From assembly GCA_013390745.1 (NCBI GenBank), contig JACASX010000006.1, positions 1 through 56,616 on the forward strand: 56,616 nt of DNA, written 5' to 3'. Shown here one piece after another: positions 1 to 8,183 of the stretch. Origin of the DNA: Marine Group I thaumarchaeote (GTDB lineage Archaea > Thermoproteota > Nitrososphaeria > Nitrososphaerales > Nitrosopumilaceae). Under the pieces are notes generated by a model. The model made no database searches, had not been told where the DNA came from, and saw nothing but the letters and a program-made list of their open reading frames with translations. The first letter of the stretch is position 1, and every line of letters starts with the position of its first letter. Both the position numbers and the translations under genes were made by a program.

Positions 1-2
1 GT

Positions 3-296
3 GATATGTTAGGCCATGCTCTCTCTCAAATTGGAGATCTAAACGGTGATGGAATTAACGACATTGCTGTAGGCTCACCCTATTCAGATTCTCAAAACAA
101 AGTGCTACCTGACACAGGCTCAATTCACATTCTATTCTTAAATTCTGATGGTACGGTTAAATCTAATACTACATTTCCAAATTTTGAATCAAATACTTCT
201 GAATTTAATTTCATTGCAATTCTAATTTTGATATGCGCCGTTGCTATTGGAATATTTCTTTTAATAAAAAGAAGGGATAGGCTGACAGCAAAATAG
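3..296 (+). CDS. FG-GAP repeat surface protein, C-terminal fragment
   Basis: This is the 3' end of a longer gene; the frame is open to the left edge of the window, so the ATG at 6 is probably internal. The visible part starts with an FG-GAP/integrin-alpha-like calcium-binding repeat (QIGDLNGDGINDIAVGSPY), whose DxNxDGxxD loop is the signature of these seven-bladed propellers. A polar linker follows, then one hydrophobic helix near residues 68-87 and a basic RRDR tail. That is a C-terminal membrane anchor with the propeller outside the cell. Archaeal FG-GAP proteins are usually secreted or anchored surface proteins; the ligand cannot be inferred. The gene sits at the left border of the glycan locus and shares its strand with the next small membrane protein, 73 bases away. 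Confidence 0.8.
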   Translation, partial: DMLGHALSQIGDLNGDGINDIAVGSPYSDSQNKVLPDTGSIHILFLNSDGTVKSNTTFPNFESNTSEFNFIAILILICAVAIGIFLLIKRRDRLTAK

Positions 297-340
297 ATCT
301 AAAATTTTAATCGAATGATTAGTTTCTGTATAGTGAAATT

Positions 341-350
341 GATATATTAT
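341..350 (+). promoter_or_regulatory. TATA-like box upstream of 370 gene
   Basis: An A/T-only stretch (atatattat) centred about 24 bases before the ATG at 370. This is the spacing expected for an archaeal TATA box driving a leaderless or nearly leaderless transcript. Called by eye in an AT-rich background. Confidence 0.35.
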
Positions 351-369
351 AACTGAATTTTTACCTAAT

Positions 370-870
370 ATGTATAAAAATAGTGTTCCTTTTCGCGCAT
401 GGTACTATTTTAGAATGGGTTGGTCGACATATTTTGCATTTATCTTAGCAGCAATCAACACATTAACTGTAACATATTTTCTTGCAATTGACAATTACCC
501 TTCATTGAAATCAGTTTTCCCATCATTTGAAGTCTATATTCTCATAATTGTAAGTGTTGGAATCCCAGTTTTAATAGCGATTGGATATGCACATTTTAAA
601 AGAACTCAAGCCTTTAAATCTGAAATTGATGTTATGATAGAAAGTAACCCGTATCAACGAAGAAATACAGTTAATAATGAAATAAATCTTCGCATGAATT
701 TACAATTGATGAAGTTATTAACAAAATTAGTAAATAATGAAAAACTTGATACGTCAGAATCAGAAAATTTAAAAAAATTAATTAAAACATATGAGGAATT
801 TACCGAAAATCGTTCTTTTGTAAATAACTCTGATATCGATTTTATTAAAGAAGAAATACAGAAAAAATAA
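370..870 (+). CDS. Small two-helix membrane protein, unknown function
   Basis: I do not recognise a family. The 166-residue protein has a short aromatic-rich N-terminus (FRAWYYFRMGWSTY) and two hydrophobic segments near residues 18-40 and 52-73. A charged, probably cytoplasmic helical tail rich in K, E and N follows and may form a coiled coil (residues about 85-166). It has no signal-peptide cleavage motif and no catalytic motif. It ends one base before the convergent PIG-L gene. A TATA-like box about 24 bases upstream of the ATG supports this start. A small membrane-bound regulatory or scaffold protein is possible but not demonstrated. Confidence 0.7.
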   Translation: MYKNSVPFRAWYYFRMGWSTYFAFILAAINTLTVTYFLAIDNYPSLKSVFPSFEVYILIIVSVGIPVLIAIGYAHFKRTQAFKSEIDVMIESNPYQRRNTVNNEINLRMNLQLMKLLTKLVNNEKLDTSESENLKKLIKTYEEFTENRSFVNNSDIDFIKEEIQKK

Positions 871-871
871 T

Positions 872-1507
872 CTATTTGTTTATTTTTTGAATTAACTCAA
901 ACCCCTCGGCTTTTTTTAATCCCACTTCAATTCCTCTGAGAACTGCCAGGTTTTCAATCGCGGTAATGGATCTTGCGTTTGGAAACTCTTCAATTTCTGA
1001 TTTATACATTTTAAATCCCTTAATTTTAAAAACAAATTCGTTCTCAATATTTTCAAAAATATTTGGTCTGAATGGCGTTTTTGTGCGTCCCTGTAATTCA
1101 TAGCATAATATTTTTTTTACACCAGATTTTGGTCTACACGTAACTAATGTCGAATCGAAAACAGACTGATGATCCAAATTTAGATCATTCCTGGGTGCTG
1201 TATAGACAACTTCAGGCTTAAATTTTTTTATAATCTCCTCCAATTTTTTATTAATATCTAGATGCGATAAATTTAATCTCATATCTGGAAAATCTAAAAA
1301 TATAGTTTTTGAAATACCCAAAATTTTTGAACATTTTTTACATGCGTTCTTTCTAACTTGAATCATTTTTTTGTCCTTATATTGAGCAGTAGCCCCTTCA
1401 GAAACAACACATAAAATAATTCTATTTTTTTTACTTAATTTTTTTATGGTACCGCCCATTCCTAAAACTTCATCATCTGGATGCGGTGAAATAACTAAAA
1501 TATTCAT
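872..1507 (-). CDS. PIG-L/LmbE family N-deacetylase (copy 1)
   Basis: A 211-residue PIG-L family protein. The N-terminal PHPDDEVLGMGG motif (His9, Asp11, Asp12) and the DLNLDH motif (about residues 108-113) together form the zinc site and catalytic Asp of GlcNAc-type deacetylases such as MshB, PIG-L and LmbE. Members remove the N-acetyl group from GlcNAc-containing substrates in the cytoplasm. The length is typical for the family. It is the last gene of a minus-strand set with a frameshifted DegT aminotransferase and a CapD/PglF-like dehydratase. That context suggests a UDP-linked amino-sugar substrate. A paralogue at 44480-45169 lies beside a second dehydratase and a second LpxD-like gene. 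The family call is firm; the substrate is inferred. Confidence 0.88.
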   Translation of the reverse strand: MNILVISPHPDDEVLGMGGTIKKLSKKNRIILCVVSEGATAQYKDKKMIQVRKNACKKCSKILGISKTIFLDFPDMRLNLSHLDINKKLEEIIKKFKPEVVYTAPRNDLNLDHQSVFDSTLVTCRPKSGVKKILCYELQGRTKTPFRPNIFENIENEFVFKIKGFKMYKSEIEEFPNARSITAIENLAVLRGIEVGLKKAEGFELIQKINK

Positions 1508-1560
1508 TATATCTATGCGTGAATTATCTAGATAATAATTATAACTACAAATTAATTATA

Positions 1561-2704
1561 TCATAACTTCTCTAAGAATTCACTAATTGAACCAGTAATC
1601 TCGTTAATCTCCTCTTTTGTTAATTCTGGATACATAGGCAGTGATAAAATTCGTTCTGAGACTGTTTCAGTAACTTTTAATTTTTTTTGTTTGATTTTAT
1701 AATTAGAAAAATGTTTTGTAAGATGGATCGGTTCGAAAAATACTTTAGACATTATTCCTTTTTTTGCTAAAAACCTAGACATACCATCCCTGATTCTTTT
1801 TGATGGTAACTGGATTGAAAATAGTTGATACACATGTTTGTATCCTTTAGGCTCTGTGTGAATTTTTATTCTCTCAATTTTTGCCAGTTTTTTCTGGTAA
1901 TATTTTGCATTTTGGCGTCTTAAATTGATCAATTTCTCAATTTTATTCAATTGTGATAAGCACAATGCAGCAGTAATTGATGACATTCTCCAATTATATC
2001 CTAATTCAACGTACTGTGGGGTTTGAATGTTCGAAAAATAATTTTTTATGGTTTTTCTTCCATGTGAACGAATTAATTTCAGTTTCTCAAATTTCTCTTT
2101 TGAATCAGTTACTACTGCTCCACCTTCTCCTGAAGTAAGAATCTTATTTCCAGCAAAACTAAAAATTGCTACTTCCCCAAATGTACCAACTTTTTGTTTG
2201 TTAATTTTAGATCCAATAGATTCAGCAGCGTCTTCGATTAGAGTTATTTTATTTTTTTTTGAAATACGCCTGATCTCATCAATTTTACACGGTAATCCTG
2301 CATAATGAGTTGGCATTATTATTTTTGTTTTTTTTAGAAATGGATTCTTCAATATTTTTTGGATTCATACCATAGTTTATCTCTTCTATATCTACAAATT
2401 TTGTTATTGCATTAACCATTAATGGCCAGTTTGCTGTTGCAATAAAGCTAAATGATGGAACCAAAACTTGATCATTATTTTTTAAATTATAAGACAACAA
2501 AGCTGCATGTCCTGCAGATGTACCTGAATTGAATGATACACAATACTTAGTACCAATATATTTTGCTAAATCATTCTCAAATTTTTCTACTTCTGGTCCT
2601 ATTGCCCAATCCATACCTCTTTTGATAACTTTTGAAATAGCTTTGATCTCACTGCTATCATTTGAAACTTTATACAGTGGGATTCTCCAATTAGTTTTTT
2701 TCAA
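1561..2704 (-). pseudogene. DegT/DnrJ/EryC1 aminotransferase split by a +1 frameshift
   Basis: Two overlapping frames together encode one full PLP-dependent sugar aminotransferase. The N-terminal half (2704 down to about 2330) carries the SGTSAGHAAL cofactor-loop region. The C-terminal half (about 2335 down to 1561) carries IEDAAESIG and the PLP-lysine region SFAGNKILTSGEGG. The join falls in an A8 run on the coding strand (T8 at 2328-2335). Removing one A gives continuous S-K-K-T-K-I-I-M-P-T-H, as expected for this fold. As it stands, translation runs out of frame for about 15 codons to a stop near 2285. It may be a true pseudogene, a phase-variable tract or a sequencing indel. In the family, these enzymes transfer an amino group from glutamate to a keto-sugar nucleotide. 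Its neighbours (dehydratase upstream, PIG-L downstream) fit C4 amination of a UDP-4-keto-6-deoxy-GlcNAc. Confidence 0.85.
2328..2335. repeat. T8/A8 homopolymer at the aminotransferase frameshift
   Basis: Eight consecutive T on the plus strand (A8 on the coding strand) lie exactly where the two aminotransferase frames meet. Seven bases would restore one continuous frame. Mononucleotide runs of this kind slip readily in replication and in sequencing. Confidence 0.8.
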
Positions 2705-2710
2705 TTTGTT

Positions 2711-3730
2711 TTAATACGTAATGTATTCATTCATTAATTCATTGATAATTTTTTCTAATTCTTTTTTCGAAATTTTCTTTGAAGTCTCTGAACTTAATTC
2801 ATTTATTGAAATCGGTTTTTTATTTTCTATTTTTGATATTTTATACATTTGACCAATATCATGACAATAAGGTAGTTCTTCATTTGTAATTAAAAATTCA
2901 TGAAACCGTTCTCTTTCTCTTGATTTTAGGATTTTAATTTTATTGTTTATTTTATGGCTGGAAAATTTCTTTTCAAATACTTGAAGCATTCCTCTCGCTA
3001 ACTCCTCTATCTTCACTGATGGCATTTTTAAAATAAATATTTCTCCATCCTTTGCAATTTTTGTAACTTTTAAAATCATTTTAGATGCGTCTGAAATTGA
3101 CATGATAAATCTTGTCATTCTTGCGTCTGTAACTGTTAATGGATTATGAGTAAGAATTTGTTTCTGGAATATCTGAAATACAGAGCCTCTTGAACCCAAA
3201 ACATTCCCAAATCGAACAATTGTAAAAACTGTTTTGCTGTTTCCTATGTATGAACTTGCATCTAAAGTTAATCTTTCAGCCAATAATTTACTTGCTCCTA
3301 ATGTACTTGATGGGTTTGTAGCTTTGTCTGTACTTATGAAAATTACTTTTGAAACATTCTCAATTATTGATGTTTCTAATATATTGCTGGTTCCTATAAC
3401 ATTAGTTTTGACAGCATCAAATGGATTTTGTTCACAAATATCAATATGTTTCATTGCGGCCGCATGAAAAACAATATCTACATTTCTTATAGCTAATTGC
3501 AATCTATCTTTATCTCTTACATCCCCGACCATGAACTGGAAAATTTTATTATTTCCTATCGTCTCTTTTACCTCTACTATTGAATTTTCATCATTTGAAA
3601 AAATCCTGATTTGTTTTGGTTGAAAATTCATCAATTGTTTTATTATTCCTAATCCGATTGAACCCGTGCCTCCAGTAATGAGAATCACTTTATTTTTGAA
3701 TTCATTTTTTAAATTACCATCAATTTTCAT
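2711..3730 (-). CDS. CapD/PglF-like UDP-N-acetylhexosamine 4,6-dehydratase (short, soluble form)
   Basis: A 339-residue extended SDR of the polysaccharide-biosynthesis (CapD/PseB) family. The NAD-binding GGTGSIG lies at residues 20-26, HAAAMKHID near 89-97 and the catalytic region STDKATNP at 133-140, followed by LGASK. The usual YxxxK tyrosine position is Leu144 with Lys148 kept; the paralogue at 43437 has a true YGATK. In retaining FlaA1/PglF/CapD-type 4,6-dehydratases this Tyr is typically replaced by Met, so this copy resembles that group rather than inverting PseB. It lacks the N-terminal membrane domain of long PglF. Expected reaction: UDP-GlcNAc to a UDP-4-keto-6-deoxy-HexNAc. It leads the minus-strand cassette with the split aminotransferase and PIG-L. 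The retaining-type assignment is inference. Confidence 0.85.
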   Translation of the reverse strand: MKIDGNLKNEFKNKVILITGGTGSIGLGIIKQLMNFQPKQIRIFSNDENSIVEVKETIGNNKIFQFMVGDVRDKDRLQLAIRNVDIVFHAAAMKHIDICEQNPFDAVKTNVIGTSNILETSIIENVSKVIFISTDKATNPSSTLGASKLLAERLTLDASSYIGNSKTVFTIVRFGNVLGSRGSVFQIFQKQILTHNPLTVTDARMTRFIMSISDASKMILKVTKIAKDGEIFILKMPSVKIEELARGMLQVFEKKFSSHKINNKIKILKSRERERFHEFLITNEELPYCHDIGQMYKISKIENKKPISINELSSETSKKISKKELEKIINELMNEYITY

Positions 3731-3862
3731 CTTATGTCAGATTTTAATCGTTAATTAGATAAACTATTCTTATAAAACCTATTTTTGTGAATGTTTATTG
3801 CATTAATTAAACGAATATTTTTCTGGTAAACTATTAATTCATTGATTTTTTTAATAATTCAA

Positions 3863-4804
3863 TTGTTTGAACTTAAAACGACAAAAATATCGATAAAAAA
3901 AATTGCTACTTTTTTAAAAAGCAATTACACTGATAAAAATTTCCATGTATCATTAATTTCTTCACTTGATAATGTAAAAAATAACTCCATACTTTTTTAT
4001 TCTGAAATGTCGGATCAAAATTTTAATTTAAAAGATACTATTAATTATGATTTAAAAAAATTACAAAATTACAAAAATATCGTACTAATTTGTGATGAAA
4101 AAACAAAAAAACGATTGAAAAACATACCAGTTTTAGTTTCAAAAAACCCAAGACTAGATTTTTCACGTGTAATGATGAAATTTTTTGTTAACGATGAATT
4201 CAAACCTGGCATTCACTCATCAAGCATTATTGAAAAAAATTTAACAATAGGAAAAAATGTTTACATTGGTCCACATTGTTATATTGGAAAAAATGTCAAA
4301 ATAGGAAATAATGTAAAGATATTAAGCAACACATCAGTTTTCGGCAAGACAGAAATTGGTCAAAATTCAGTGATTTTATCAAATACTACTATTGGAAGTG
4401 AAGGGTTTGGTTTTATTTTCGATGGAACAAGTAGCCAACATTTTCCTCACGTGGGTTCAATTACTATTGGAAAAAATGTTTGGATTGGTTCTAATTCTAC
4501 TATAGATAAATCTGCTTTAGATAATACAATTATTTGTGATGATGTAAAAATTGATACGTTAGTAAACGTGGGTCATAATACTAGTATTGGCAAATCAACA
4601 TGGATTTCTGCTAATAGTACAATTTGTGGTAGAGCTAAAATTGGTAAGAATTGTTTAATTGCACCAAACTCAGTTATTGATGTTGGGGTAAAACTTGGTG
4701 ATAGATGTATTGTTGGCTCTTCTAGTTTGGTAAGAAAAAATTTTCCTAACAACTCTGTTCTTGTAGGTTCTCCTGCACGAATACTAAGAAAAAATCCTAG
4801 ATGA
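3863..4804 (+). CDS. LpxD-like hexapeptide-repeat N-acyltransferase (copy 1)
   Basis: A left-handed beta-helix acyltransferase with an N-terminal LpxD-like uridine-binding-type domain (about 100 residues) and then many hexapeptide repeats (IGKNVYIGPHCYIG, IGKNVKIGNN). The motif VGHNTSIG carries the His that matches the catalytic base of LpxD. In bacteria LpxD moves a hydroxyacyl chain from acyl carrier protein to the 2-amino group of a UDP-glucosamine. Archaea have no lipid A, so the acceptor here is probably another UDP-amino-sugar. I prefer the TTG at 3863, because it aligns with the ATG of the paralogue at 45192; the frame is open to a TTG at 3842. It is divergent from the CapD-like gene and next to the PIG-L cassette. 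Confidence 0.8.
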   Translation: MFELKTTKISIKKIATFLKSNYTDKNFHVSLISSLDNVKNNSILFYSEMSDQNFNLKDTINYDLKKLQNYKNIVLICDEKTKKRLKNIPVLVSKNPRLDFSRVMMKFFVNDEFKPGIHSSSIIEKNLTIGKNVYIGPHCYIGKNVKIGNNVKILSNTSVFGKTEIGQNSVILSNTTIGSEGFGFIFDGTSSQHFPHVGSITIGKNVWIGSNSTIDKSALDNTIICDDVKIDTLVNVGHNTSIGKSTWISANSTICGRAKIGKNCLIAPNSVIDVGVKLGDRCIVGSSSLVRKNFPNNSVLVGSPARILRKNPR

Positions 4805-4811
4805 TTTCTAA

Positions 4812-6959
4812 ATGAATAATATATCAAATTCTAAATCTAATTTAATAGAACGAGTTTTTGAAGAAACAATGTTTACAGATCATAAAATAGTTACCGAAGA
4901 ATTATCAAAAGCAATTTTAAAAAAATATAAAATTAATGTACCTGAATTCGTTCTCGTTAACTCCTCAGATGAAGCAGTAAGTGTAGCAAAAAAACTAGGT
5001 TTTCCATTAGTAATGAAAGTGGTTTCTCCACAAATTCTTCACAAAACTGATGTTGGTGGAATAAAAATTGGTATAGATAATGTAACAGATATCAAAAAAA
5101 CATTTGTTGACATGCATCGTAGTTTATCAAAGAAAAAAGGCGTAAATGTTAAAGGAATTCTTTTAGAAAAAATGGTTCCAAATGGTGTTGAACTAATAAT
5201 TGGTTTACAAAACGATCCGCAATTCGGTCCAGTCATAATGGTGGGATTAGGTGGCGTGATGACTGATATATTTAAAGACGTTTCATTTCGGATGCTGCCA
5301 ATTACAACTTCAGACGCAAAATCAATGTTAAATGAATTGAAAGGTTCAAAGTTGCTAAATGGCTTTAGAGGAAGCACCCCAATTAACGCCGATATGATTG
5401 CAAAAGTTCTAGTTCAAATTGGAAAGATGTGTCTTGAAAATGCTGATTATATTAATAGTATTGACTTTAATCCTGTAATAGTTTATCCAGAATCTTACTA
5501 TGTTGTAGACGCAAAAATTATTCTAAACAATAAACTAAAAAAGAGTTCAATCTCCAAGGCAAAACCAAACATTAATTCCATCGAGAAATTTTTCACACCA
5601 AAATCTGTTGCTTTAGTAGGTGCGTCTTCAAAACCTGAAAAGATATCAAATTCAGTTTTAAAATCACTACAAAACAAAAATTTCAAAGGAAAAGTATATC
5701 CAGTTAATCCAAAAGAGAAAAAAATTCTTGGCCTAAAATGTTATGCATCTTTAGAAGCAATATCTGCCAAAATTGATCTTGTAGTGGTTTGTGTTGATCT
5801 TGCTAATTGTGCATCCATTATGGAATCGTGTGCAAAAAAAGGTATTCATGATGTTGTAATCGTTTCTGGTGGTGGTAAAGAACTAGGTGGAGATAGAGCA
5901 AAAATGGAATATGAAATTCAAGAATTAGCGCTAAAACACAAAATACGAGTTATTGGACCAAATTGTATTGGAGTGTATAACGCTGCAAACAGATTTGATA
6001 CTACATTTTTTGATGAATCTAGAATGATACGTCCAAAATTAGGAAATGTTGCATTTTTCTCACAAAGTGGAACAATTGGTGTTAGTATGTTAGAGACATC
6101 TGATTCTTTTGGTTTATCAAAGATGATCAGCTACGGAAATCGTTCTGACGTAGATGAAGCAGATATGATTTGGTATGCTGCCAATGATCCCCAAACCAAA
6201 GTCATTGGTTTATACATTGAAGGATTTGGAGATGGAAGAAAGTTCATTAATACTGCAAAACGTGTAATTAAAGAAAAGAAAAAACCTGTTGTTGTCTGGA
6301 AGAGTGGTAGAACTACTGTAGGCGTAAAGCAAGCTACATTGCATACTGGTTCACTAGGTGGTTCAAACGCAGTTATTATGGGTGCATTGAAACAAGCAGG
6401 TATTATATCAGTTGAAAGTTATCAGGAATTATCTGGAGTACTCAAAGCACTCGCTTGGCAACCTCCTGCAAAAGGAAATCGTGTAGCAATGTGTACTAAT
6501 GGTGCAGGACCTATAGTTGCATCTGTTGATTATATCCAAAAAATGCAATTAAAACTGTCTTTATTGTCCCCCGACAAAATCAAAAAAATTCTGAATCATT
6601 TTCCACCAAATTACATTCTTGGAAAATCTGGAAATCCTATAGATATTCCAGGTGCATCACATGGGGCTACAGCTGATGATTATTATTTTATCATTAAACA
6701 ATTCTATGATGAAAATAATGTTGATATTGTTATGCCGTGGTTTGTCTTCCAAGATAATCCTCTGGCGGAGACAATAGTAAAATACCTGGCTGAATTTTCA
6801 AAGAAGAAAAAGAAACCAATTTTAGTTGGAGGAAATGGTGGCCCATACACTGAAAAAATGTCCAAATTAATTGAAAAACAGAAAATACCTGTATTTGATG
6901 ATCTTAGAATATGGATAGCTGCTGCTTCTGCATTGCATCGTTTTGGAAGGAATTTGTAA
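4812..6959 (+). CDS. ADP-forming acyl-CoA ligase (hydroxybutyrate/hydroxypropionate-CoA type)
   Basis: A 715-residue fused ADP-forming acyl-CoA synthetase. The N-terminal ATP-grasp (beta) part has the HKTDVGG motif with His77. The CoA-binding Rossmann domain starts near residue 255 ([18 protein letters not shown]). Succinyl-CoA-ligase-like domains follow, with the phosphohistidine motif TLHTGSLGG near residue 515. Members convert an acid, ATP and CoA to acyl-CoA, ADP and Pi through a phosphohistidine relay. In Nitrosopumilus maritimus two such fused enzymes activate 3-hydroxypropionate and 4-hydroxybutyrate in the CO2-fixation cycle. This gene could be either, or an acetate/other-acid ligase; I cannot separate them by eye. 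It starts 7 bases after the LpxD-like gene yet looks like core metabolism. It abuts the convergent KamA-like gene with no gap. Confidence 0.88.
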   Translation: MNNISNSKSNLIERVFEETMFTDHKIVTEELSKAILKKYKINVPEFVLVNSSDEAVSVAKKLGFPLVMKVVSPQILHKTDVGGIKIGIDNVTDIKKTFVDMHRSLSKKKGVNVKGILLEKMVPNGVELIIGLQNDPQFGPVIMVGLGGVMTDIFKDVSFRMLPITTSDAKSMLNELKGSKLLNGFRGSTPINADMIAKVLVQIGKMCLENADYINSIDFNPVIVYPESYYVVDAKIILNNKLKKSSISKAKPNINSIEKFFTPKSVALVGASSKPEKISNSVLKSLQNKNFKGKVYPVNPKEKKILGLKCYASLEAISAKIDLVVVCVDLANCASIMESCAKKGIHDVVIVSGGGKELGGDRAKMEYEIQELALKHKIRVIGPNCIGVYNAANRFDTTFFDESRMIRPKLGNVAFFSQSGTIGVSMLETSDSFGLSKMISYGNRSDVDEADMIWYAANDPQTKVIGLYIEGFGDGRKFINTAKRVIKEKKKPVVVWKSGRTTVGVKQATLHTGSLGGSNAVIMGALKQAGIISVESYQELSGVLKALAWQPPAKGNRVAMCTNGAGPIVASVDYIQKMQLKLSLLSPDKIKKILNHFPPNYILGKSGNPIDIPGASHGATADDYYFIIKQFYDENNVDIVMPWFVFQDNPLAETIVKYLAEFSKKKKKPILVGGNGGPYTEKMSKLIEKQKIPVFDDLRIWIAAASALHRFGRNL

Positions 6960-8135
6960 TTATTTTTTAACTCGATTAATTGGAATAGAGAAATAGTGTT
7001 CCATGTCAGCTTTCTTATTTGAAATTTGCAGACTATCATTATCGTCTTTCCCATCTGGATACCATACTCTCAAAAAGCCATTTTTATCTTCAAAACATGA
7101 TTTTGGAACTTCCCATGATGGGTTTCGAAATTTGAAATCATCTATTGTATAGTGAGATTGAATCAACAATTCATTTTTTTCATTACGCTCTAAAATTGTT
7201 CCATGAACCAATGTGACTTTTCCTAAATCTGTCATTAGAGTATACATTGGTTTAGCACGTCCTGAAATAGAACCAGAATTTATAATCTGTGATGCAATTT
7301 CTAATCCTTTTTGAACAGACGTTCTGTGACGCTCCATTCCCTGCATTGGAATACAATGAAAAAGATAATGTGATTCTATTCCTAGATATCTGAATCCATC
7401 ATACAATTCATTAAGAATTTCAACATTATCATTAACTCCTTTTAGTAATACCGACTGATCATAAATTTTGAATGCAGCTTTGTAAATGTCGGTATAAGCC
7501 TTTTTAGATTCCGCAGTTAATTCTGATGGATGATTGATGTTTGTTCCAATTTCTAATTTAATAGGATCAGCTGTTTTTAATATATCAATTAACTCTCTGT
7601 TTATTTTTGCAGGGTCTTGAACTGGTACTCTTGTTCCAATACGTATTATTTCTATATTTGGAGCAAATTTGTTGATTTGTGAAAAAATATATTCTAACCT
7701 TTTTGGCACCATCAGCGGATCTCCTCCTGTAACCAATACTTCTTTGAGATCTTCTTTTACTTCATCACTACCTGTATATTTTGCAAAATTTGTAATCTCA
7801 TTTTCAGTTAAACCAAACTGAGGATATTGTCCTCTTAAACACCAACGACAATGAGCTGCACAGACCATGGTAGGTTCTAAGAGAATTGTTCTGCGATACA
7901 ATCTTTCAACTCCTCTCAAAGCTTTTCCTTCATAATGGACATGTACCTCTGATTGGTAATGTCTCAAACGATCTTCGTGGTTTATTTTGTCTTCATCTTC
8001 TGATTTGATATATTGTCTTTCAAATGCCTTATACTCTTCTGAATCAATCCCATATTTTTCACTGGTTTCAACAAGTTTCTGTTTTAAGTATGGAGTAAGC
8101 TTCTCAGCAAAATTTGAATTTTTTGCTCCTGCCAT
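6960..8135 (-). CDS. KamA-family radical SAM protein (lysine 2,3-aminomutase-like)
   Basis: A 391-residue radical SAM enzyme with the CxxxCxxC iron-sulfur motif CAAHCRWC (Cys92, Cys96, Cys99), then LVTGGDPLM and RIGTRVPV, which align with lysine 2,3-aminomutase. The QSVLLKGVND segment also matches KamA. A Lys in TDLGKVTL aligns with the PLP lysine, although the GGGGK loop is shortened. The clostridial QCD segment, which supplies an Asp to the lysine side chain, reads HCI here. The substrate may therefore not be lysine; a related beta-amino acid or a protein-modifying role is possible. A TATA-like box about 26 bases upstream on the minus strand supports the ATG at 8135. Confident on family, uncertain on reaction. 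Confidence 0.82.
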   Translation of the reverse strand: MAGAKNSNFAEKLTPYLKQKLVETSEKYGIDSEEYKAFERQYIKSEDEDKINHEDRLRHYQSEVHVHYEGKALRGVERLYRRTILLEPTMVCAAHCRWCLRGQYPQFGLTENEITNFAKYTGSDEVKEDLKEVLVTGGDPLMVPKRLEYIFSQINKFAPNIEIIRIGTRVPVQDPAKINRELIDILKTADPIKLEIGTNINHPSELTAESKKAYTDIYKAAFKIYDQSVLLKGVNDNVEILNELYDGFRYLGIESHYLFHCIPMQGMERHRTSVQKGLEIASQIINSGSISGRAKPMYTLMTDLGKVTLVHGTILERNEKNELLIQSHYTIDDFKFRNPSWEVPKSCFEDKNGFLRVWYPDGKDDNDSLQISNKKADMEHYFSIPINRVKK

Positions 8136-8158
8136 AACTCAGGTATCTATGATTTAGG

Positions 8159-8166
8159 TTATAAAT
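8159..8166 (-). promoter_or_regulatory. TATA-like box for the KamA-like gene
   Basis: On the minus strand this reads atttataa, centred about 27 bases before the ATG at 8135. The spacing fits a leaderless archaeal transcript. Confidence 0.4.
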
Positions 8167-8183
8167 AATTAGATTCTTTTCTA

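Noticed and set aside
2048-2305. Open frame on the plus strand over the aminotransferase
   Set aside because: It is antisense to a conserved aminotransferase region, has no recognisable domain and no promoter.
2285-2352. Programmed frameshifting in the aminotransferase
   Set aside because: No stimulatory structure or known slippery signal beyond the A8 run is visible; a simple indel or slippage explains it with less assumption, though it is not excluded.
3842-4804. Reading the LpxD-like genes as lipid A biosynthesis
   Set aside because: No other lipid A genes are present and the host is archaeal; a glycan or amino-sugar acceptor fits better.
5039-5377. Minus-strand open frame of 112 codons inside the acyl-CoA ligase
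   Set aside because: It is the shadow of a highly conserved ATP-grasp domain; the composition is typical of an antisense reading.
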